Shown here: in pieces, positions 1-12,711 of the stretch | How positions within the stretch are numbered: position 1 is the stretch's first letter | Layout of the letters: every line of letters begins with the position of its first letter | DNA from: Acheta domesticus | Lineage: Eukaryota; Arthropoda; Insecta; Orthoptera; Gryllidae | DNA: 64,000 nt | NCBI GenBank assembly: GCA_031308135.1 | Contig: JAHLJT010009436.1 | Coordinates: 159,197,302-159,261,301 of the forward strand | Direction of reading: 5' to 3' | Position numbers and translations under genes: made by a program | The notes under the pieces: model-generated | The model's database searches: none | Told to the model about the DNA's origin: nothing | Seen by the model: the letters and a program-made list of their open reading frames with translations, nothing else

Positions 1-19
1 ACAAGCGTAAAATTTCGAA

Positions 20-33
20 TAATGATGATGATG

Positions 34-65
<32 letters not shown>

Positions 66-79
66 TATAATAATAATAA
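20..79. repeat. (TAA)n / (ATG)n microsatellite
   Basis: Trinucleotide tract, first ATG units then TAA units, directly abutting the 5' junction of a truncated LINE copy. The same tract type flanks the other three copies of this LINE group in the window, so it is read as the insertion target. Confidence 0.95.
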
Positions 80-1990
80 CACGATTGGATTTTAAAGACA
101 CTGGAGATCTATCGATTTCATCGTAGACTTATTGAATTTTGCAAGGCTAGGAAGAAGTCGTGGAGGTTACTAATACACAGCGGAAAGGAAGCAGTAGAAA
201 CCAGAAGTAGTGAGATTAACAGGGGTATTTTTCAAGGAGATTCACTATCCACTCTACTGTTTTGCATTAGTTTGATCCCACTATCTAGACAGTTGTCGCA
301 AGCTGACTTTGGTTACAAGCTCCATGGTGATGAAAGGCCAGTATCACATTTGTTTTACATGGATGATCTTAAAGTGTTTGCTAAGAATGAAGCAATTCTC
401 TCCCAAATGCTGTCTGTCGTAAATGACTTAAGCAATGACATCTGCATGAAGTTTGGTCTTTTGACAAGTGTCAAATCAATTTAAAAAGAGGCAAACTGAC
501 AACGTCTGAGAACATTGAAACTGATACGCACACTGTGATTCAAGATCTTGAGCCAGGTAAAACTTACAAATATCTGGGCATTGAAGAATGTGAGACCATC
601 TCGAACGACCCAATGAAAGAGAGAATTCGCAGGGAGTATTACAGAAGAGTAAGACTGGTTCTGCAGTCCGCTCTGAATTCCAGGAATAAAATATCTGCAA
701 TAGGTAGTCTGGCGGTGCTTGTAGTCGAGTACACTTCCGGACTAGTGGACTGGACTGAGCAAGAAATCCGCATCATGGATCGAAAAACCAGAAAACTGCT
801 AACAGTGCATCATGTCGCCCACCCTCGAGGTGATGTACATAGACTTTATGTGTCACGTAAGGAAGGAGGAAGAGGCCTCAGACAAATTGAAACCTCCTGG
901 CACAATGCAATAGTTGGAATGGGAAAGTATGTAGTCAGTCATCAAGATGACCCTCTAAAGAGGCAGATCATGAAATCTGACCGAAGAATGGGAAATAGAG
1001 GCATTGTTAGTGTAGCAAGAAGCATTGCGAAGAAAACTAGGCAAGACGCGTCGAATAACACGGACATTGAACTTCTGGTACTACTAAACATGAAATGTGA
1101 GACACCAAAATTGTTAAAGAAATCGTGGAGAGGCAAACCACTCCACGGACAATATCTAAAAAGAATGGACAAGGTGCAGATCAATAAAGATCAATCATTT
1201 ATGTGGCTTAAAAGGGGAAGAATGAAGCCAGAATCGGAAACAGTTCTAGTAACTGCCCAAGATCAGGCCTTGAGAACACGACATTATGATAAAAGCGGTT
1301 CTTAAAATTTTCCAAGATGACAAATGCCGCATTTGCCAGGAGCAAGTAGAAACCTTTGATCATATTTTGTCAGCTTGTCCAATCCTAGCATACCGCATAC
1401 CTGAAAAGACATGGCACGGTGTGTAGCTACCTCCACTGTGCAGATCTGTACCGCCCTCGAAGTTCCAAACACATGCCCCAAGTGGTGCGAACACTCACCA
1501 AAATCGGTGACGTTTTTTGGATTGTGTACGATATTGTACGACCAACAAATTCAAACTGATCGCACGATAACGGCAAACAAACCGGATATAGTTATCCGGG
1601 ATTTGGAGAACAAATCGTGTTTACTTGTCTATGTTGCTGTACCTTGCGATCAAAACGTCGTTACCAAGGAGGCAGAGAAACGTCTTAAATACAAGAGTTT
1701 GGAAATCGAGATCAGCCGAATGTGTGGCGTAAAAGTACAGGTCGTCCCAATAGTTATGGGAGCTCTGGGATTTGTTCCGCAAAATTTGAGGAAGAACTTG
1801 TCTAAAGTCCCCGGTAATTCTAAAGACTGGGAAGTGCAGAAATCGCTTTATTTGCAACAGCCCACATTTTGCGTCAAGTATTGTAGAGGCACTGACAGTC
1901 ACTGGATCTGCTCCTTAGGTAACAGGTTGCAATCTGGAGTAGATTTTATATTCAGCCGACTCATAACATCTTTAGTCGTGATGTAGTGGA
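80..1990 (+). mobile_element. 5'-truncated Dong/R4-type LINE, copy D (decayed)
   Basis: Non-LTR retrotransposon remnant, closely similar in sequence to copy A (42128-46217) but on the opposite strand. It begins inside the reverse-transcriptase domain, at the point matching about 44050 of copy A, and runs to the same 3' end (GTCGTGATGTA...). It encodes RT motif B (FQGDS) and YMDD, then the thumb, the CCHC knuckle and the restriction-like endonuclease (KPDIVIRDL...), spread over frames 272-484, 535-1305 and 1411-1986. Frameshifts near 460-485, 1300 and 1390 break the ORF, so it cannot encode an active protein. 5' truncation is the usual result of incomplete target-primed reverse transcription. 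It sits in intron 5 of the left glutaminase gene. Confidence 0.9.
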
Positions 1991-1994
1991 AAAA

Positions 1995-4761
1995 TAATAA
2001 CTACAATGATATTAATGATACAATATCATTAATACTACAAGAGTACTCTCAGTTTTTATAAAATGAAGAATTTTGAAAGTAAACAGTAACTTACAAGTGA
2101 TACAATAGTTATTTATGTATCTACGGCGCCAAGTAGTCGCCCTCGCCCCGAGAGGGACCCCCAAACCCAAGAGGCTCTGGCCCGAGGGGTCGGATGTCGC
2201 CCAAGGGGCAAAAACATCTAGAAACGCCCGTGGTGCATACAAAACCTTACGGCTTCATGGCTCGTTGGTGAATCAAACGAGGATTCGTCACGTTTTATAA
2301 CTTTTTTCTTGCGTGTAAATGAGAAGACGAATTGCGCCCCTCATTTGCCAATATGACGTCAGATAAACAAACAGCGTGTGTATCTAAGGACTGATTAGTT
2401 CTTACAAATGAAAGAATATTGTGAAGTACCCGCGGAAATTTTCACAAAAACTAACAAAGCTACGGAAGGAGGTTTTCAGTAAAATCTCGAGAAATATCTG
2501 AAAATAATTATAGGGTATTTGAGATTTACATGGAAAATAACCACGACAATTGCGCTGATGAAACAACACTGTTAGATTATTTACCTCAATTGCCATTTAG
2601 AATATTTCATAACATAAGAAAATGACATTTCGAGTATGTTAGCCAATGTACCTTATAAATCTTATTATTATAAGTAGTACTGCTAATTAAGGAGCACACA
2701 CTTCTCAAAAAGTAAGTTATACGTATCAGTGAAACTTGAGTGACAAGTGGCAATTTGAAATCGACGGGAATATTTCAAAATACCAATTTTCATATCAGTT
2801 AAGCAAATAAGATTTATAACAAGTTATTTTATTTATTTGAGCATTATTTAATTTATTTATTGTATTTGCTTGCTTCTTAACTTTGAATAAATCGAATTCA
2901 TAAAAATGTTGTATGTGTTGTATTGGTATTAGAGCGGGCAACGAAGTATTCTCCCTTGGGCAGAAAGAATCGGAAAGGCCCGCAATGGTATTAACAATAC
3001 CATCACGTGTTTTGTTTCAGGTCCGTTAATACACAGCAACGAACCAGCAAACCACAAAATATTATGCTATAGATACTTTATTTCTGCCATTACTTATGCT
3101 AGTATACTTGTACAATATTGCCAAAGACAAATTATATTTCCAAATTATTTTTCATAAATTATTATATCATCTATCATCTAATATATGTTTCAGACAGGAA
3201 AAACTTCGTTCTACATGTACATTTGTCTTTTTGCCGAGCCTCACTCTGACGTGTACGTATACACGCAACTAAAAGCGGTCAAGAAAAGCTGCGTTTATTC
3301 TTTCTCTTATCTCGCAGGACAACATCTAGTCCGAGAAATTCTATGAATTTGAAACGCAGTGCAGATTGCCACTAAGCTTCGCGTCTGGATGTAAGATCAG
3401 ATGTGACTCGTGCATGCAGTCTCGTGTTGGTCCAGTTCAGCGAAAACAGACAAAACGGATTTACAAGTTGAATGATCCGATTCGGAAGATTCCCCTAACA
3501 TAGCGTTGGCTGAGCGGCTGAAACCAAAGGACGCGGACTGAGTTCGTGGCAACACCGCATGTCCCAACTCCCAAATGCAGTTCCTCAGAAATCTTAATAA
3601 GGCAAATATGCATTGTGAAAGGTATAGACGCTCATTACTTAGGAACACAAAATTTAGAATTGACACACATTAACCGGCACTCGGCTTTCACATTGCGGGG
3701 TTAAGACATGGAAATTGTTTTCTTAAATGAAACCTTTAAAAATGTAAATTAAAACAAGTTGATAATATAATAATTATATTTTCTGCAAGAAAACTATGAA
3801 TTCGTCAGGAAGACCTAAAAATGTGCAATTTTCAGATAGCATTATCCAATCCATGTAATTTCATGTAGTAACTCTCCAAACGTGCAATTTCTTGCAAATT
3901 AAAACTAGTATTAAAATAACATCCGTTCCATCATTCAAATTTCTGTCAAGGTTTCATCCAGATCCAAGGTAGTAACGAAATATGTAATTACACGAGAATC
4001 CGGTCTTTAGTGATCACATTACAGAACTGAGCCATAGTCAAATTCTTGGTCCCAGACGGCAGATCTGTTGTAGCTAAGCAATCCAAATTTTTCGTCTATT
4101 GAACAATAAAAATGTTGGCAAAGATACTGCAGTACTAAAATGCCGGTTGTCTTTTCTTATGGCTAGGTACACGTATATCGATAGTGCGTAGACAAGACAG
4201 AAAAAAGGCTGTATCATTACGATAGACACTTCGTTGATATATTCAGATATACTGGTAAACCTGAAGTACAGCGATTAACTTCGGGAAGTGACATCTTAAG
4301 GAGACGAGGCAGGAAAGGGACAACGAGCTTTTGGCCTCAATGCCCAGCTTTTGAATAGACGAATCAATCTCGGAATATACATACTGTACACTCTGGTAGA
4401 CTCACGGTGCTTGTAATGGAAATTATTCTCATTGCTGAAGAACGGTACATTTAAAGCAGTTAAGTAGGGCAAGACAACGTAATATCATACATTTTGAGAA
4501 TCATCTTTCTCGTGAAGTTAGTTGTTTAACTCATGTTCTTGTACATGTTCATTCTTTCTCTATTCTGCGCTCCCTCTGGACTATCTCGCCCAAGTTCAGG
4601 TTCATCCTACATTTACTTTATTATAAATAATGAAGAATGTACACTAAATAGATCGAATTCTAAAAATTAATTATAATAAATTCAAATTACCATAAGCTAT
4701 TGGATGATGTTAAAACAATAGTAATTACTAAAAAATGTCTTGTTTTTATGTAGGAACTGAC
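1995..4761. other. Intronic DNA of left glutaminase gene, no gene recognised
   Basis: AT-rich sequence with no coding segment I can support. About 4.0-4.6 kb matches 37.5-38.1 kb in reverse complement, which is intron 5 of the right gene, so this is intron 5 of the left gene. A short GC-rich patch at 2120-2240 and an inverted repeat near 2006-2035 are unexplained. The next exon, the counterpart of 39510-39631, was not found and should lie beyond the left edge. Confidence 0.6.
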
Positions 4762-4877
4762 CATGCTTATCAAGAATCAATGCATTAAATACTTCTCCGC
4801 TGGGCTCTTGCCCCACAAACTTGTGAACTTTTTCACTTCCCAACTTTTGCAAAGCCAATCCATATGTCAAAGGTTTG
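4762..4877 (-). CDS. GLS: Glutaminase (left paralogue), exon 5
   Basis: On the minus strand the exon has acceptor ...TTGCAG and donor GTCAG. The 116-nt length and phases match exon 5 of the right gene exactly. It encodes KPLTYGLALQKLGSEKVHKF, then VGQEPSGEVFNALILDKH, the conserved segment just after the catalytic S-x-x-K of kidney-type glutaminase. The Lys of that motif is the first full codon here; the Ser is in exon 4. The residues are closer to the family than those of the right-hand copy (5 differences in 38), consistent with this being the conventional enzyme. It is the last exon of this gene in the window. Confidence 0.9.
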
Positions 4878-5429
4878 CTGCAAGTAAGAAAACAATTACT
4901 GATTAACTTGTAAAATATTTTCCAACTTCATGAAAGCTTTCAGAAAAAAGAGAAATGGCCAACAAAATCTACACAAAATATCACGATTATTAAAGTTTAA
5001 CATTTTTATTATAAAGACATACATTTATATCTAGTTTTATCTGATACCTAGGATATGTATTCGCCAGTACATTCTTTAAAAATGTTTGAAGAAATCTCTG
5101 TCAAGGGAATGCCTGATCTGACTTTAGTTAGACCAAGTTTCATCTCGTGCATATCATGAGACTGAGTAGGGGGTACTTTGCTCAAAGTGAGGTTTTGCAT
5201 GTCTCTCTCTTCTCCATTCCCTTCGCTGATACTCGCAATTCGGCGCAAGGTGTTCCTGTAGTAGTTGTTGCAGTCTCATGGGGCACTGAGCGCCGATTCA
5301 GACGCGTCGATTTCATCTCTGGAGTTGCCACATTTCTACATAGTTACATCTTATAATGTATTACCCACAACGTATGCCCTAATGAAGACACCCTCCTCCA
5401 AATATTTTATCAGAGGGGGGCTAGAGGTA

Positions 5430-6460
5430 TAGTGTCCTGCCGCCTTGGAGTTTTACTCATATATAAAATCGTCTCTTATCTCATTCCACGGGTGCCTTCC
5501 AGAAGTGTCATCGCGCAAACCGTCGATCACAATTTCGGACGAGGGGAAGGAGCCATCGTAGCAGGCTGTTGCCAAGCTATCCGGCCGCGGCGCGCTGTTT
5601 TCTGCGTATCTCAGCACTTGGTCGCCAGACCGCGCCCGCTCCCTGAGCTCACCGTTGCCGTCTTTCACTGGTACCGTGACCGCCGCTCGGCCTAGCCTCT
5701 GCCGGTGCTTTGAACCGACCAACTTCCGCTATCGCGGGACCGAGTGTACTTGTGCAATGGACTGAGCGTATCGCCTCAATCGCCGTCGCCCTGGCCATGC
5801 GCCCCCACAGGGGGAGACACGATTACGTAGGGGGTCTGGTTTTGGTGGAGGAATGCAAGTGACAACCCGGTCCCTGAGCTTCACCGCGTCGAGAATCGGT
5901 CCTCAGTGAGGAGGTGGCTTGCCGCCGACCCTTGGGAGGGAGTGGGCGTGGGACACATTAGCCGGCGTCCTCTGTGCAGCATTCGTTAACGCCCAGGTTC
6001 CGGCCGATTCAGTGATAGTCTCCAAGGGGATGTAGTGAGTGGACGGGTGAGGGGCCCCGATTCCCCGGGGTCTTTGACCCGGTCCCCCAGTTGGGCTCTT
6101 GGCTTCGTCGTGGCGGTGGTATGATACTCTGGGCAAAGAGGAGGGACGTGTCCTAGCACACGCGATTTGCGCATTGTTGAAACTAGTCTGGAGAGCTAGG
6201 AGCTGTGAGCTAGCAGGGCGGGCCAAGCCAGGCATTGTTTGGGGAGGTTGCGGTGAGGGCAACCGGGCAGAGCCGGATTCTGTTACAGACCTGTCGGCGT
6301 ACTTGTTTGTCGGTGGGGGGCGGTGAGGATAAAAGCGAAAGCTCAGGGGAACTTGTTCTCTGAACAGAATGACAGAACAGTTTCAAGTTGTGGGATAGTA
6401 GCCCATGCAGGGTGCATACTATTCTTGCGCGCTGATGGCGATGCCAGGACGTAGCGGATG
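5430..6460. other. GC-rich island, function unknown
   Basis: About 1 kb of distinctly GC-rich DNA in an AT-rich surround. Open frames occur in several phases on both strands without any recognisable domain, as expected where stop codons are rare by composition. It could be an LTR or another transposon fragment, but I found no terminal repeats. Confidence 0.4.
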
Positions 6461-6504
6461 ACAAAAAAACCTCACACCGCTTTAACTGTTTTTGGCGTAA
6501 AATG

Positions 6505-7950
6505 AATAACTAGTGGTTCTACAGAATGGCACAGACTTTCCCGTATTAGTTTTCTATTTCCTTTGGTCTCGGTAAGCTATTCGACCTTGACACCTACTCA
6601 TACCAGCTGCATGTATCGCCAATCAAAGACCATTTTTTTTTACATTTTCTTACTTTTTCTCTTTCTTAATAGTAGAACGGAATTATTATTTTAAGAATAT
6701 TAAAGAACAATAAAACTTTGTCCTAAAGAGCAATTTTCTTTGAAACATTTGGAGCCGTTTTTAAGAAAGCCATTTTTAATCTTTTTCTCACAGAAAACGT
6801 TTGAGTTTTCGAAAAACTTTGTTTGAAGTCGTTTGAAGCACTTGCACTCACAATTGCAATAGTGTTTACAAATTACTGGAAATATACGTATTAAGGGTGT
6901 GAGAAATCCTTCAAAAAATTACATTTGTGTACCTTATGAAAAAATAAGAAAATACAGCCAAATTAATTCTGTCATCTGCAACAGTTCAATAAAAACTATC
7001 CGTAGGAAAAGTGTGAAGAAAAAATTGTAGCCATTTATGAGAAAATGGCGTTTGAGCGTTTCTGAAAATGCGGAAATTTGAGCTTATTTTCACAGAAAAC
7101 GGTTGAGTTTTCGAGAAACTTTATTTGACATTATTTAAACCACATGTACTCATTAATATAATAATGCCAATAAATTGCCGCTAATGTAAATAATAATGAC
7201 GTCGAAGACAAGTCAAAAGAATTACATTTTTTGTTAATTGTAATTTTTGTTAATTGTAATTTTTTAAAACAAATAAAAATGTAGAGCAAAGTTGCGCTTA
7301 CGTCATCTTATAGAGTACATTAGGGACTATTTTTACCAAAAGTTTAAAGAAACAATTTGGAGCCGTTTTTAAGAAAATCTTGTTTTTGTTGTTTTAAAAT
7401 TGTACATATTGCGCGAAAACTACCAAAATTTACAAAAAAATATACAGGACCTTAATAAAAGAACTCACTTTGGAGAACAAATTGTATTTGAAGGAAAAAT
7501 ATCTTATTTTCAATTTTATAGTTGTAGGAAGACGCCGAAAAATTCTTTTGCAATTTTCGAAAATTCAAAGTTAACCATAAAAATCGGTCGTATGCCACCT
7601 TTACAAGTGTATTTTACTCTATACTTACAAGAAATTTAAAGAAAAAATTTGGAGCCGTTTTTGAGAAAATCTTGTAAATGCTCGGGTGTTCGTGTAAAGT
7701 ACCCCCAAAATCAATTAATAAAATTAATTAATTAATAATTTTGATTTTTCGGTATCGAGGACCACAAACCAGTGATTGTGGGTACCACGTATTACAGGAT
7801 TTTTTTTAAAATTTAGAAACTGGATTTATCCAGTTTTTCGTTTCACGGCTCGGCAATGATTTTTTTCTGCCGAAAATTCGCGGCTTTTTCGCGCAGTTTT
7901 ACATAACTTTCCCATGCTACGTATATTACTCTGCGTATACGAATGTATAC
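6505..7950 (-). repeat. Interspersed repeat X, minus-strand copy
   Basis: Starts with the family's end-B motif (TCTACAGAATGGCACAG, then TTTCCCG) and ends with the inverted form of its end A (CGTATACGGG with ATACGTAGCATGGGAAAG). The interior is a run of poorly conserved modules containing GGAGCCGTTTTTAAGAAA and AAAACTCAAA in one strand or the other. No coding frame. Related copies are at 13.56, 14.4, 17.0, 27.3, 52.2 and 55.8-58.1 kb. Confidence 0.7.
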
Positions 7951-8993
7951 GGGAAGTAAGACTGGAACCAGACGATCTTATCTCCTGGGTGAGATCCTCG
8001 GTCGCCTCCGCCGGCTTAATTCTATCAGCGCTTCCCTAAGGCCGAACCTGGCTCCCGGGTATCAAGGGCAATACCCGACGGCTGAGGTCTCTCGCCCGAC
8101 GCCGAGAAGGACGCCGCAGAAAATGAAATGTAGATTTAAGAGCAATAATAAGCGCACCTGCGATCATAAAATGACCCGTGCTCACCCACTAATTCTCATT
8201 TCCCCTTGAATTATTTATGCAGCATTGCTGGGCGTGCGACAACTGCGAAAAATCGTTTTTTCTACTGGATAAGTCGTATTATTGTACCTGATAATAAAAA
8301 AATGAATAATCCTTATTGGAAATTACTTCCTCTAGGACGCTGTGTACTCACAATCCAACACTTGTGGCTCATTAATACAGAAAACTTGGTTTGCAGCAAA
8401 ATTAGTTTTCTGTCCGTTTGTTCGGTCGTCCGTTTTTGAAAAAAACTCACGGTGAAATTGTTGGCAGGATTTTCACCAAAACTTACATCTCACAATCGTG
8501 TGAGCTGATGTCTCTGCCCTTTGATTTTCAATGAATATATTCATTTTGGTATATACTTTACACAAAGCCTGAATCGTATTTCCAAATTTTCTCAAAAATA
8601 CCTATACATTTTTCAGAAAGAGCAAAGTACAGTTATAAAAATGACGTTGGTACTATTTTCGATGAATTCTCATTTTTAAAATTGCGAAGTTCGGTGTCTT
8701 CATTCAACCACAATGTTAATGATAGAGATCTATTTCCTAAGTGAAATCTCTTCATAAAAATTATGTTTAAATTATGTCATGTATAATTTGTTTTCCAAAT
8801 ATGTTTGAATTTCGCGTTATTTCTCGTGAAATTACGACAATATTTAACGACAATATTTTCTGAAAAACATCTTCAACTTTTTCCTTTAAATTCTTTGAAT
8901 GGGTAGAGCTCAATGTACTGAGTGAAATGAAGTAAATGTTATTTTGGTGTGAATTTTCAGTTTTTTAAAAATAAAGTTGTATATTATTGTTAC

Positions 8994-9121
8994 CTGCATG
9001 ACTGCAGCGTAAAAGGTTCTGTAGCGTCTCCTTTCGAATACCGCTGCCCATCCACAGTGCACACGCTCATACCCCAGAAGTTTGGCCTTACTTTTGACAA
9101 CTCCGGGATGTAAGACGCAAC
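8994..9121 (-). CDS. GLS: Glutaminase (left paralogue), exon 4, with catalytic Ser
   Basis: The exon is bounded by acceptor ...CATTTAG and donor GTAAC on the minus strand and is 128 nt long. It encodes [20 protein letters not shown], then [20 protein letters not shown] and SC plus a split Ser codon. This is the start of the glutaminase (beta-lactamase-like serine hydrolase) domain. The Tyr of VASY corresponds to human KGA Tyr249. The Ser in LQSC corresponds to Ser286, nucleophile of the S-x-x-K dyad; the Lys is the first full codon of exon 5. The reaction is glutamine + water to glutamate + ammonia. The active-site residues visible here are intact. Intron 3, between this exon and exon 3, is only 76 bp. 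Confidence 0.92.
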
Positions 9122-9197
9122 CTAAATGAATGAATGAGTTGCAATAATTTTCATTCTCATTATATAAAATATCGTTCACTTATACTGAGGACCGCAC

Positions 9198-9327
9198 ATT
9201 GCCAGATGCGACGTCCTTACACTCGTCGAATATTTGTTCCAGATGGTTGCAGAAGGAAGAGAAATCGGGAATAACGAGAAGATTTCTCAAAGTAGAAGCT
9301 ATTAGGGGCAAATCGTTATCGATTAAC
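9198..9327 (-). CDS. GLS: Glutaminase (left paralogue), exon 3
   Basis: 130 nt after acceptor CGTTGCAG. It encodes LIDNDLPLIASTLRNLLVIP, then DFSSFCNHLEQIFDECKDVASGN, matching the all-helical N-terminal segment of GLS that ends in the conserved VIPDF...F...I. The donor is GTGCGG, an unusual +3 to +6 context, but the right-hand paralogue has the same one at the same codon. Frame continues directly into VASY of exon 4. Confidence 0.9.
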
Positions 9328-9715
9328 CTGCAACGAAAATCATCAATTTCAATTAACTTATCCAAAGTTTGGGAATGGTCTGACACTGTACATTGATTTT
9401 TTTCCATCAAACAAAGACTTGTGAGTAATAATCCGAAATGAAGCAACAGCTTTATTTAAACCAGTTTTTAGTTAATACGATTATGACAGTTTTGACATAT
9501 TTCCCCCCCTTTTCCTCTCCACTCTCAGAGGACAAGATTTCGTGATACCAGTGACGTACGTACCTTCCATTCAGAAAGTTGCCAGTTTTGCATCACTTTC
9601 TTAATCTTTCGGATGGAGCGTGTTTATATTTTTTGACGAAAATAGGCTGTGTCAGTGAAGTAGATGTCTGGAGTCTCTTGTGAATCACATCTAATATTTC
9701 TTGTAATCTCTCTTG

Positions 9716-10215
9716 TTCTGGCTATTTTACGTTAGTACAGCGCGAACAGATACAACGGCAACGATAGGTGCTATTCAGTGGGCTGTGCAGCCTGTACTGT
9801 CACATTCTGTAAGTGCCAGTACCATTGGCAGGCGGTTGCACAACGCAGGTCTCGCCGCACGCCGACCGCGTCTCACACCCCAGCAACGTCGCTACAGACT
9901 AGCCTGGTGTTGTGAACGACGGACCTGGGGCCACGTAAACTGGCAGCTGGTCATCTTCAGAGACGAGTACCGCTTCTGCCTTGATGGCGTCGACCACTGG
10001 ATCGTGTCTGGAGGCGCAGAGAGGGAGCGCCACGACGAGCAGTTTGTGAAATCACATCCGACGTCCCACCAGCCTGATGATGGTGTGAGGTGCGATATCC
10101 CATGGTGCCCGTTCACCATTAGTGTTCCTCTGAGGTACCGTAACAGCAGCACGGTACGTTCCTGCAACCGATGGCTCTACCGTTCGCAATCCCCCACGGC
10201 CATGCCACCGGTTAC
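9716..10215 (+). mobile_element. Tc1/mariner-type transposase fragment, plus strand
   Basis: Cut-and-paste DNA transposon remnant. The open frame 9713-10285 shows a helix-turn-helix segment (SASTIGRRLHNAGLAARRPR) and then VIFRDEYRF, the motif carrying the second Asp of the DDE/D triad (usually ..TDESRF). The third acidic motif is absent. It is fused near 10.21 kb to an inverted copy of the same family. It sits in intron 2 of the left glutaminase gene, at a point with no equivalent insertion in the right gene, so it arrived after the duplication. Confidence 0.8.
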
Positions 10216-10805
10216 GGATTCCTTATCGTACCGTGCGGCTGTCACGGTGCCTCCAGGAACACTTAACTGTGAACGGGAACCATAGGATATCGCTCCCCAC
10301 ACCAGCACACCAGGCTGGAGGGACGTGTGATGGAATACCACACACCGAACGTCGTGGCGCTTCCCACTGCGCCTCCAGACACGATCTGGTGGTCGTCTCC
10401 AAGGCAGAAGCGGGACTCGTCCCTGAAGATGACCCTCTGTCAGTCTGCATAGTCCCAGGTCCGTCGTTCCCGACACCAGTCGAGTCTATAACGACGTTGC
10501 TGGGGTGTGTGTAGCAGGAGTCGTAACGGTCGGCATGTAGTGAGACCAGGGTTGTGCAACCGCCTGCCAATGGTACTGGCACTTACAGGATGTGACAGTG
10601 CAGGTTGCACAGCCAGATTAATCACCACTGAAGCACCTATTGTTGCTATTGGATCTGTTCTTCGTGGCGGACCAACCGTCGAGTTTCTATCTGGACAATT
10701 GGATTCGAATGCGTCGCCTAGGCTTAGTGTACGTGCAGGTGACGCTCTGGCGACGTTACCCGATGTCCAGCGGCCGATTGAGGATTGTAACATTTATTCA
10801 TAAGG
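10215..10805 (-). mobile_element. Tc1/mariner-type transposase fragment, minus strand
   Basis: Second copy of the same Tc1-like family, reading from 10793 leftward. It begins with an upstream basic region (MLQSSIGRWTSGNVARASPA), followed by SASTIGRRLHNPGLTTCRP and, in a shifted frame, VIFRDESRFCLG. It stops at the same transposase position as the plus-strand copy, so the two form a tail-to-tail palindrome of about 1.1 kb with diverged arms. Frameshifts and a missing C terminus make it inactive. Confidence 0.8.
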
Positions 10806-11092
10806 GTGCAGTAGGTGTGACCAAAATTTGTATAGGGGATAATTGCTACGGGTGGGATTTTAACTCAAATTACAATTGTACTAAATTCATACAGATTATT
10901 TAAATGGTTAAAAAGACCAGGCAACCCGTTTACGCATGCCACCTTAACCCTTGCCTGATCCTCATATTGCGACGCAGGTGAGTTCTCACTATCGGCGGCA
11001 GCCGGGCAAGCAGCCAGTCCACGAGGTAGAGGCAGAGGTTGCAATAGATATAACAGATATTCTGTCTTTGGTAAGGAGATCATCTTCTAGAA

Positions 11093-12000
11093 CAGGCCTG
11101 CACAACGCCTGCTCCCGCGGGCATTCTGCACTTGCGAGCCGATCGTCTGCCCGCGGCAGCGCCGAAAGTGCAAGTAGTGGGGAGTAGGAAGCTTTGCGGG
11201 AAGGGGAGAAGTACGTAGCACGACGCGGCGCGTAGATTGAATGCCTGGGCGTCTAATACAATGATACATGCTTCAAAATTATATGCCCATTTGTTTAAAT
11301 GGATTATGTCTAGTATTTCAAGTTACCAGGGTCATAATTCACTGTTTACGTTCTGTGCACTGCTGTATATCCACCATTGTATGTATTTTCATTTTCTAAT
11401 TTTTTAAAGAAATAACATGCTCATTGTGACTCTTAAGCATTATTTTAAAGCAATAGCTTTAAAATATATGCTTATATATAAGAAAAAATATTATTTAATT
11501 CTATTTAACAAAAAACTGCAATTTAATAATTGGTGGTTTACCAGGAATGTTATAATCTCCAAATCGTAGAAAAATGAACAAAATCATGAGAGCCATCTCT
11601 CACATCACGATTGACATAAAAATAGAATATGTGGCAATTCCAAGAAGGGTAATGTTTAATAGCACATTTGTGACCATTTTTACCCATTATGAAACAAAAT
11701 AAAAGAGATCAACGAGAAAACTTGTGCGACGATGTTACGGACAATCATAAGATACTCATGAGTATTGTTAAATAGAATGCAAAGGGCTTTATATTTTTAT
11801 ACGATCTCGTAAACGACTCTACACTCTTGTCAGAAATTAGAATAGAAAATAATCATGATTTTTTTCAAGAACAATATGTATTTGCTTTGAGAGAACCGTC
11901 TTATTCAATTAAACATAGTTAATAAAAAATAGTTTATGGCTGTCATCATCAAACAAAAACAATTCAGTATTAAAATTTTGTGTTTAGCACAACACTACAT
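11093..12000. repeat. hAT-like dispersed repeat, copy 1
   Basis: Begins at CAGGCCTGCACAACGCCTGC, followed by CCGCGGGC, a terminus of the style seen in hAT transposons (CAG..GCACAAC). It is collinear and highly similar in sequence to 63097-64000, where the same start (CAGACCTGCACAACGCC) is embedded in different flanking DNA. No transposase frame and no matching 3' inverted terminus were found, so it is non-autonomous or partial. The right boundary is uncertain because the second copy runs off the window. Confidence 0.6.
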
Positions 12001-12711
12001 TTGTGATTACATCGTAGCAAAGCGAATTACATTATCAGCCCTACAAGCAATTATAATACTTGATGTCGAAATATAATACGTATAATTCGTTGTAGTTTCA
12101 TATTTCGCACTGTCATATACCGAGAACAAACATTTGCATATATAATACAAAAGGCAATATTACTTGAACTGTATATTATCATGTTCTTGCCGATTACTCT
12201 TTAAATTTACGCGCTATCTTTCGAATTGCTCATTCTGATTGGTGGTCCCACTCCTAGATTGGGTCTCATCCCCATCCTTCATCGATTTTTTCATTTGCCA
12301 CCGAGTTGCCCGCGCGCAGCTCCTGACGTCAGTGAAAGTGCAAAATGCCGTACAGATCTGTTCTAGAAAGATACTGACAAGGAATATTCAGGCCATCAAA
12401 CGCTGCAAATTCCTTCAACAAAAATTTATTTCATAATATTCAAAAAATTGCAAAAGAAGTCAAGATTTTTATAAGCGAATTTTAAATTTTCTGTGGCCCA
12501 TTAAATCCGAGAAAGGTGCACTGGGAAACAGAGCCATGATGCCATGTTTTGTCCTATTGACAAACGCTTTATAAAGGCGCTACCAATAGAAGTCGAAAAA
12601 TCGCAAAGGAAATGAAGAGCCTTAATACTACATTGTATTTATATATAAGCAAATACGCTTTAGTTCAATATTCTCAAGTTTTTCATACATCCAAAAGCTG
12701 TTAATACTTAC
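12001..12711. other. Intron 2 of left glutaminase gene, unassigned part
   Basis: AT-rich, no gene recognised. The hAT-like repeat may extend into it. Confidence 0.5.

Larger units (their letters stand above)
4878..8993. other. Intron 4 of left glutaminase gene, with repeats
   Basis: Large intron between exons 4 and 5. It contains a GC-rich non-coding island at about 5430-6460, with overlapping open frames on both strands that look like GC-bias artefacts. It also holds a minus-strand copy of the interspersed repeat 'X' at about 6505-7950 and a related fragment at 8250-8900. No host gene recognised. Confidence 0.6.

Noticed and set aside
535..1305. Possible host gene for an endonuclease/reverse-transcriptase-like protein
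   Set aside because: It is part of the truncated LINE copy D, collinear with copy A and broken by frameshifts.
3397..3666. 89-codon minus-strand frame in intron 5 of the left gene, tested as the missing exon 6
   Set aside because: No PHNPM-type motif, wrong length and no fitting acceptor or donor.
5903..6464. Several overlapping frames of 60-119 codons on both strands
   Set aside because: All fall in the GC-rich island, have proline/arginine-biased content and no recognisable family.
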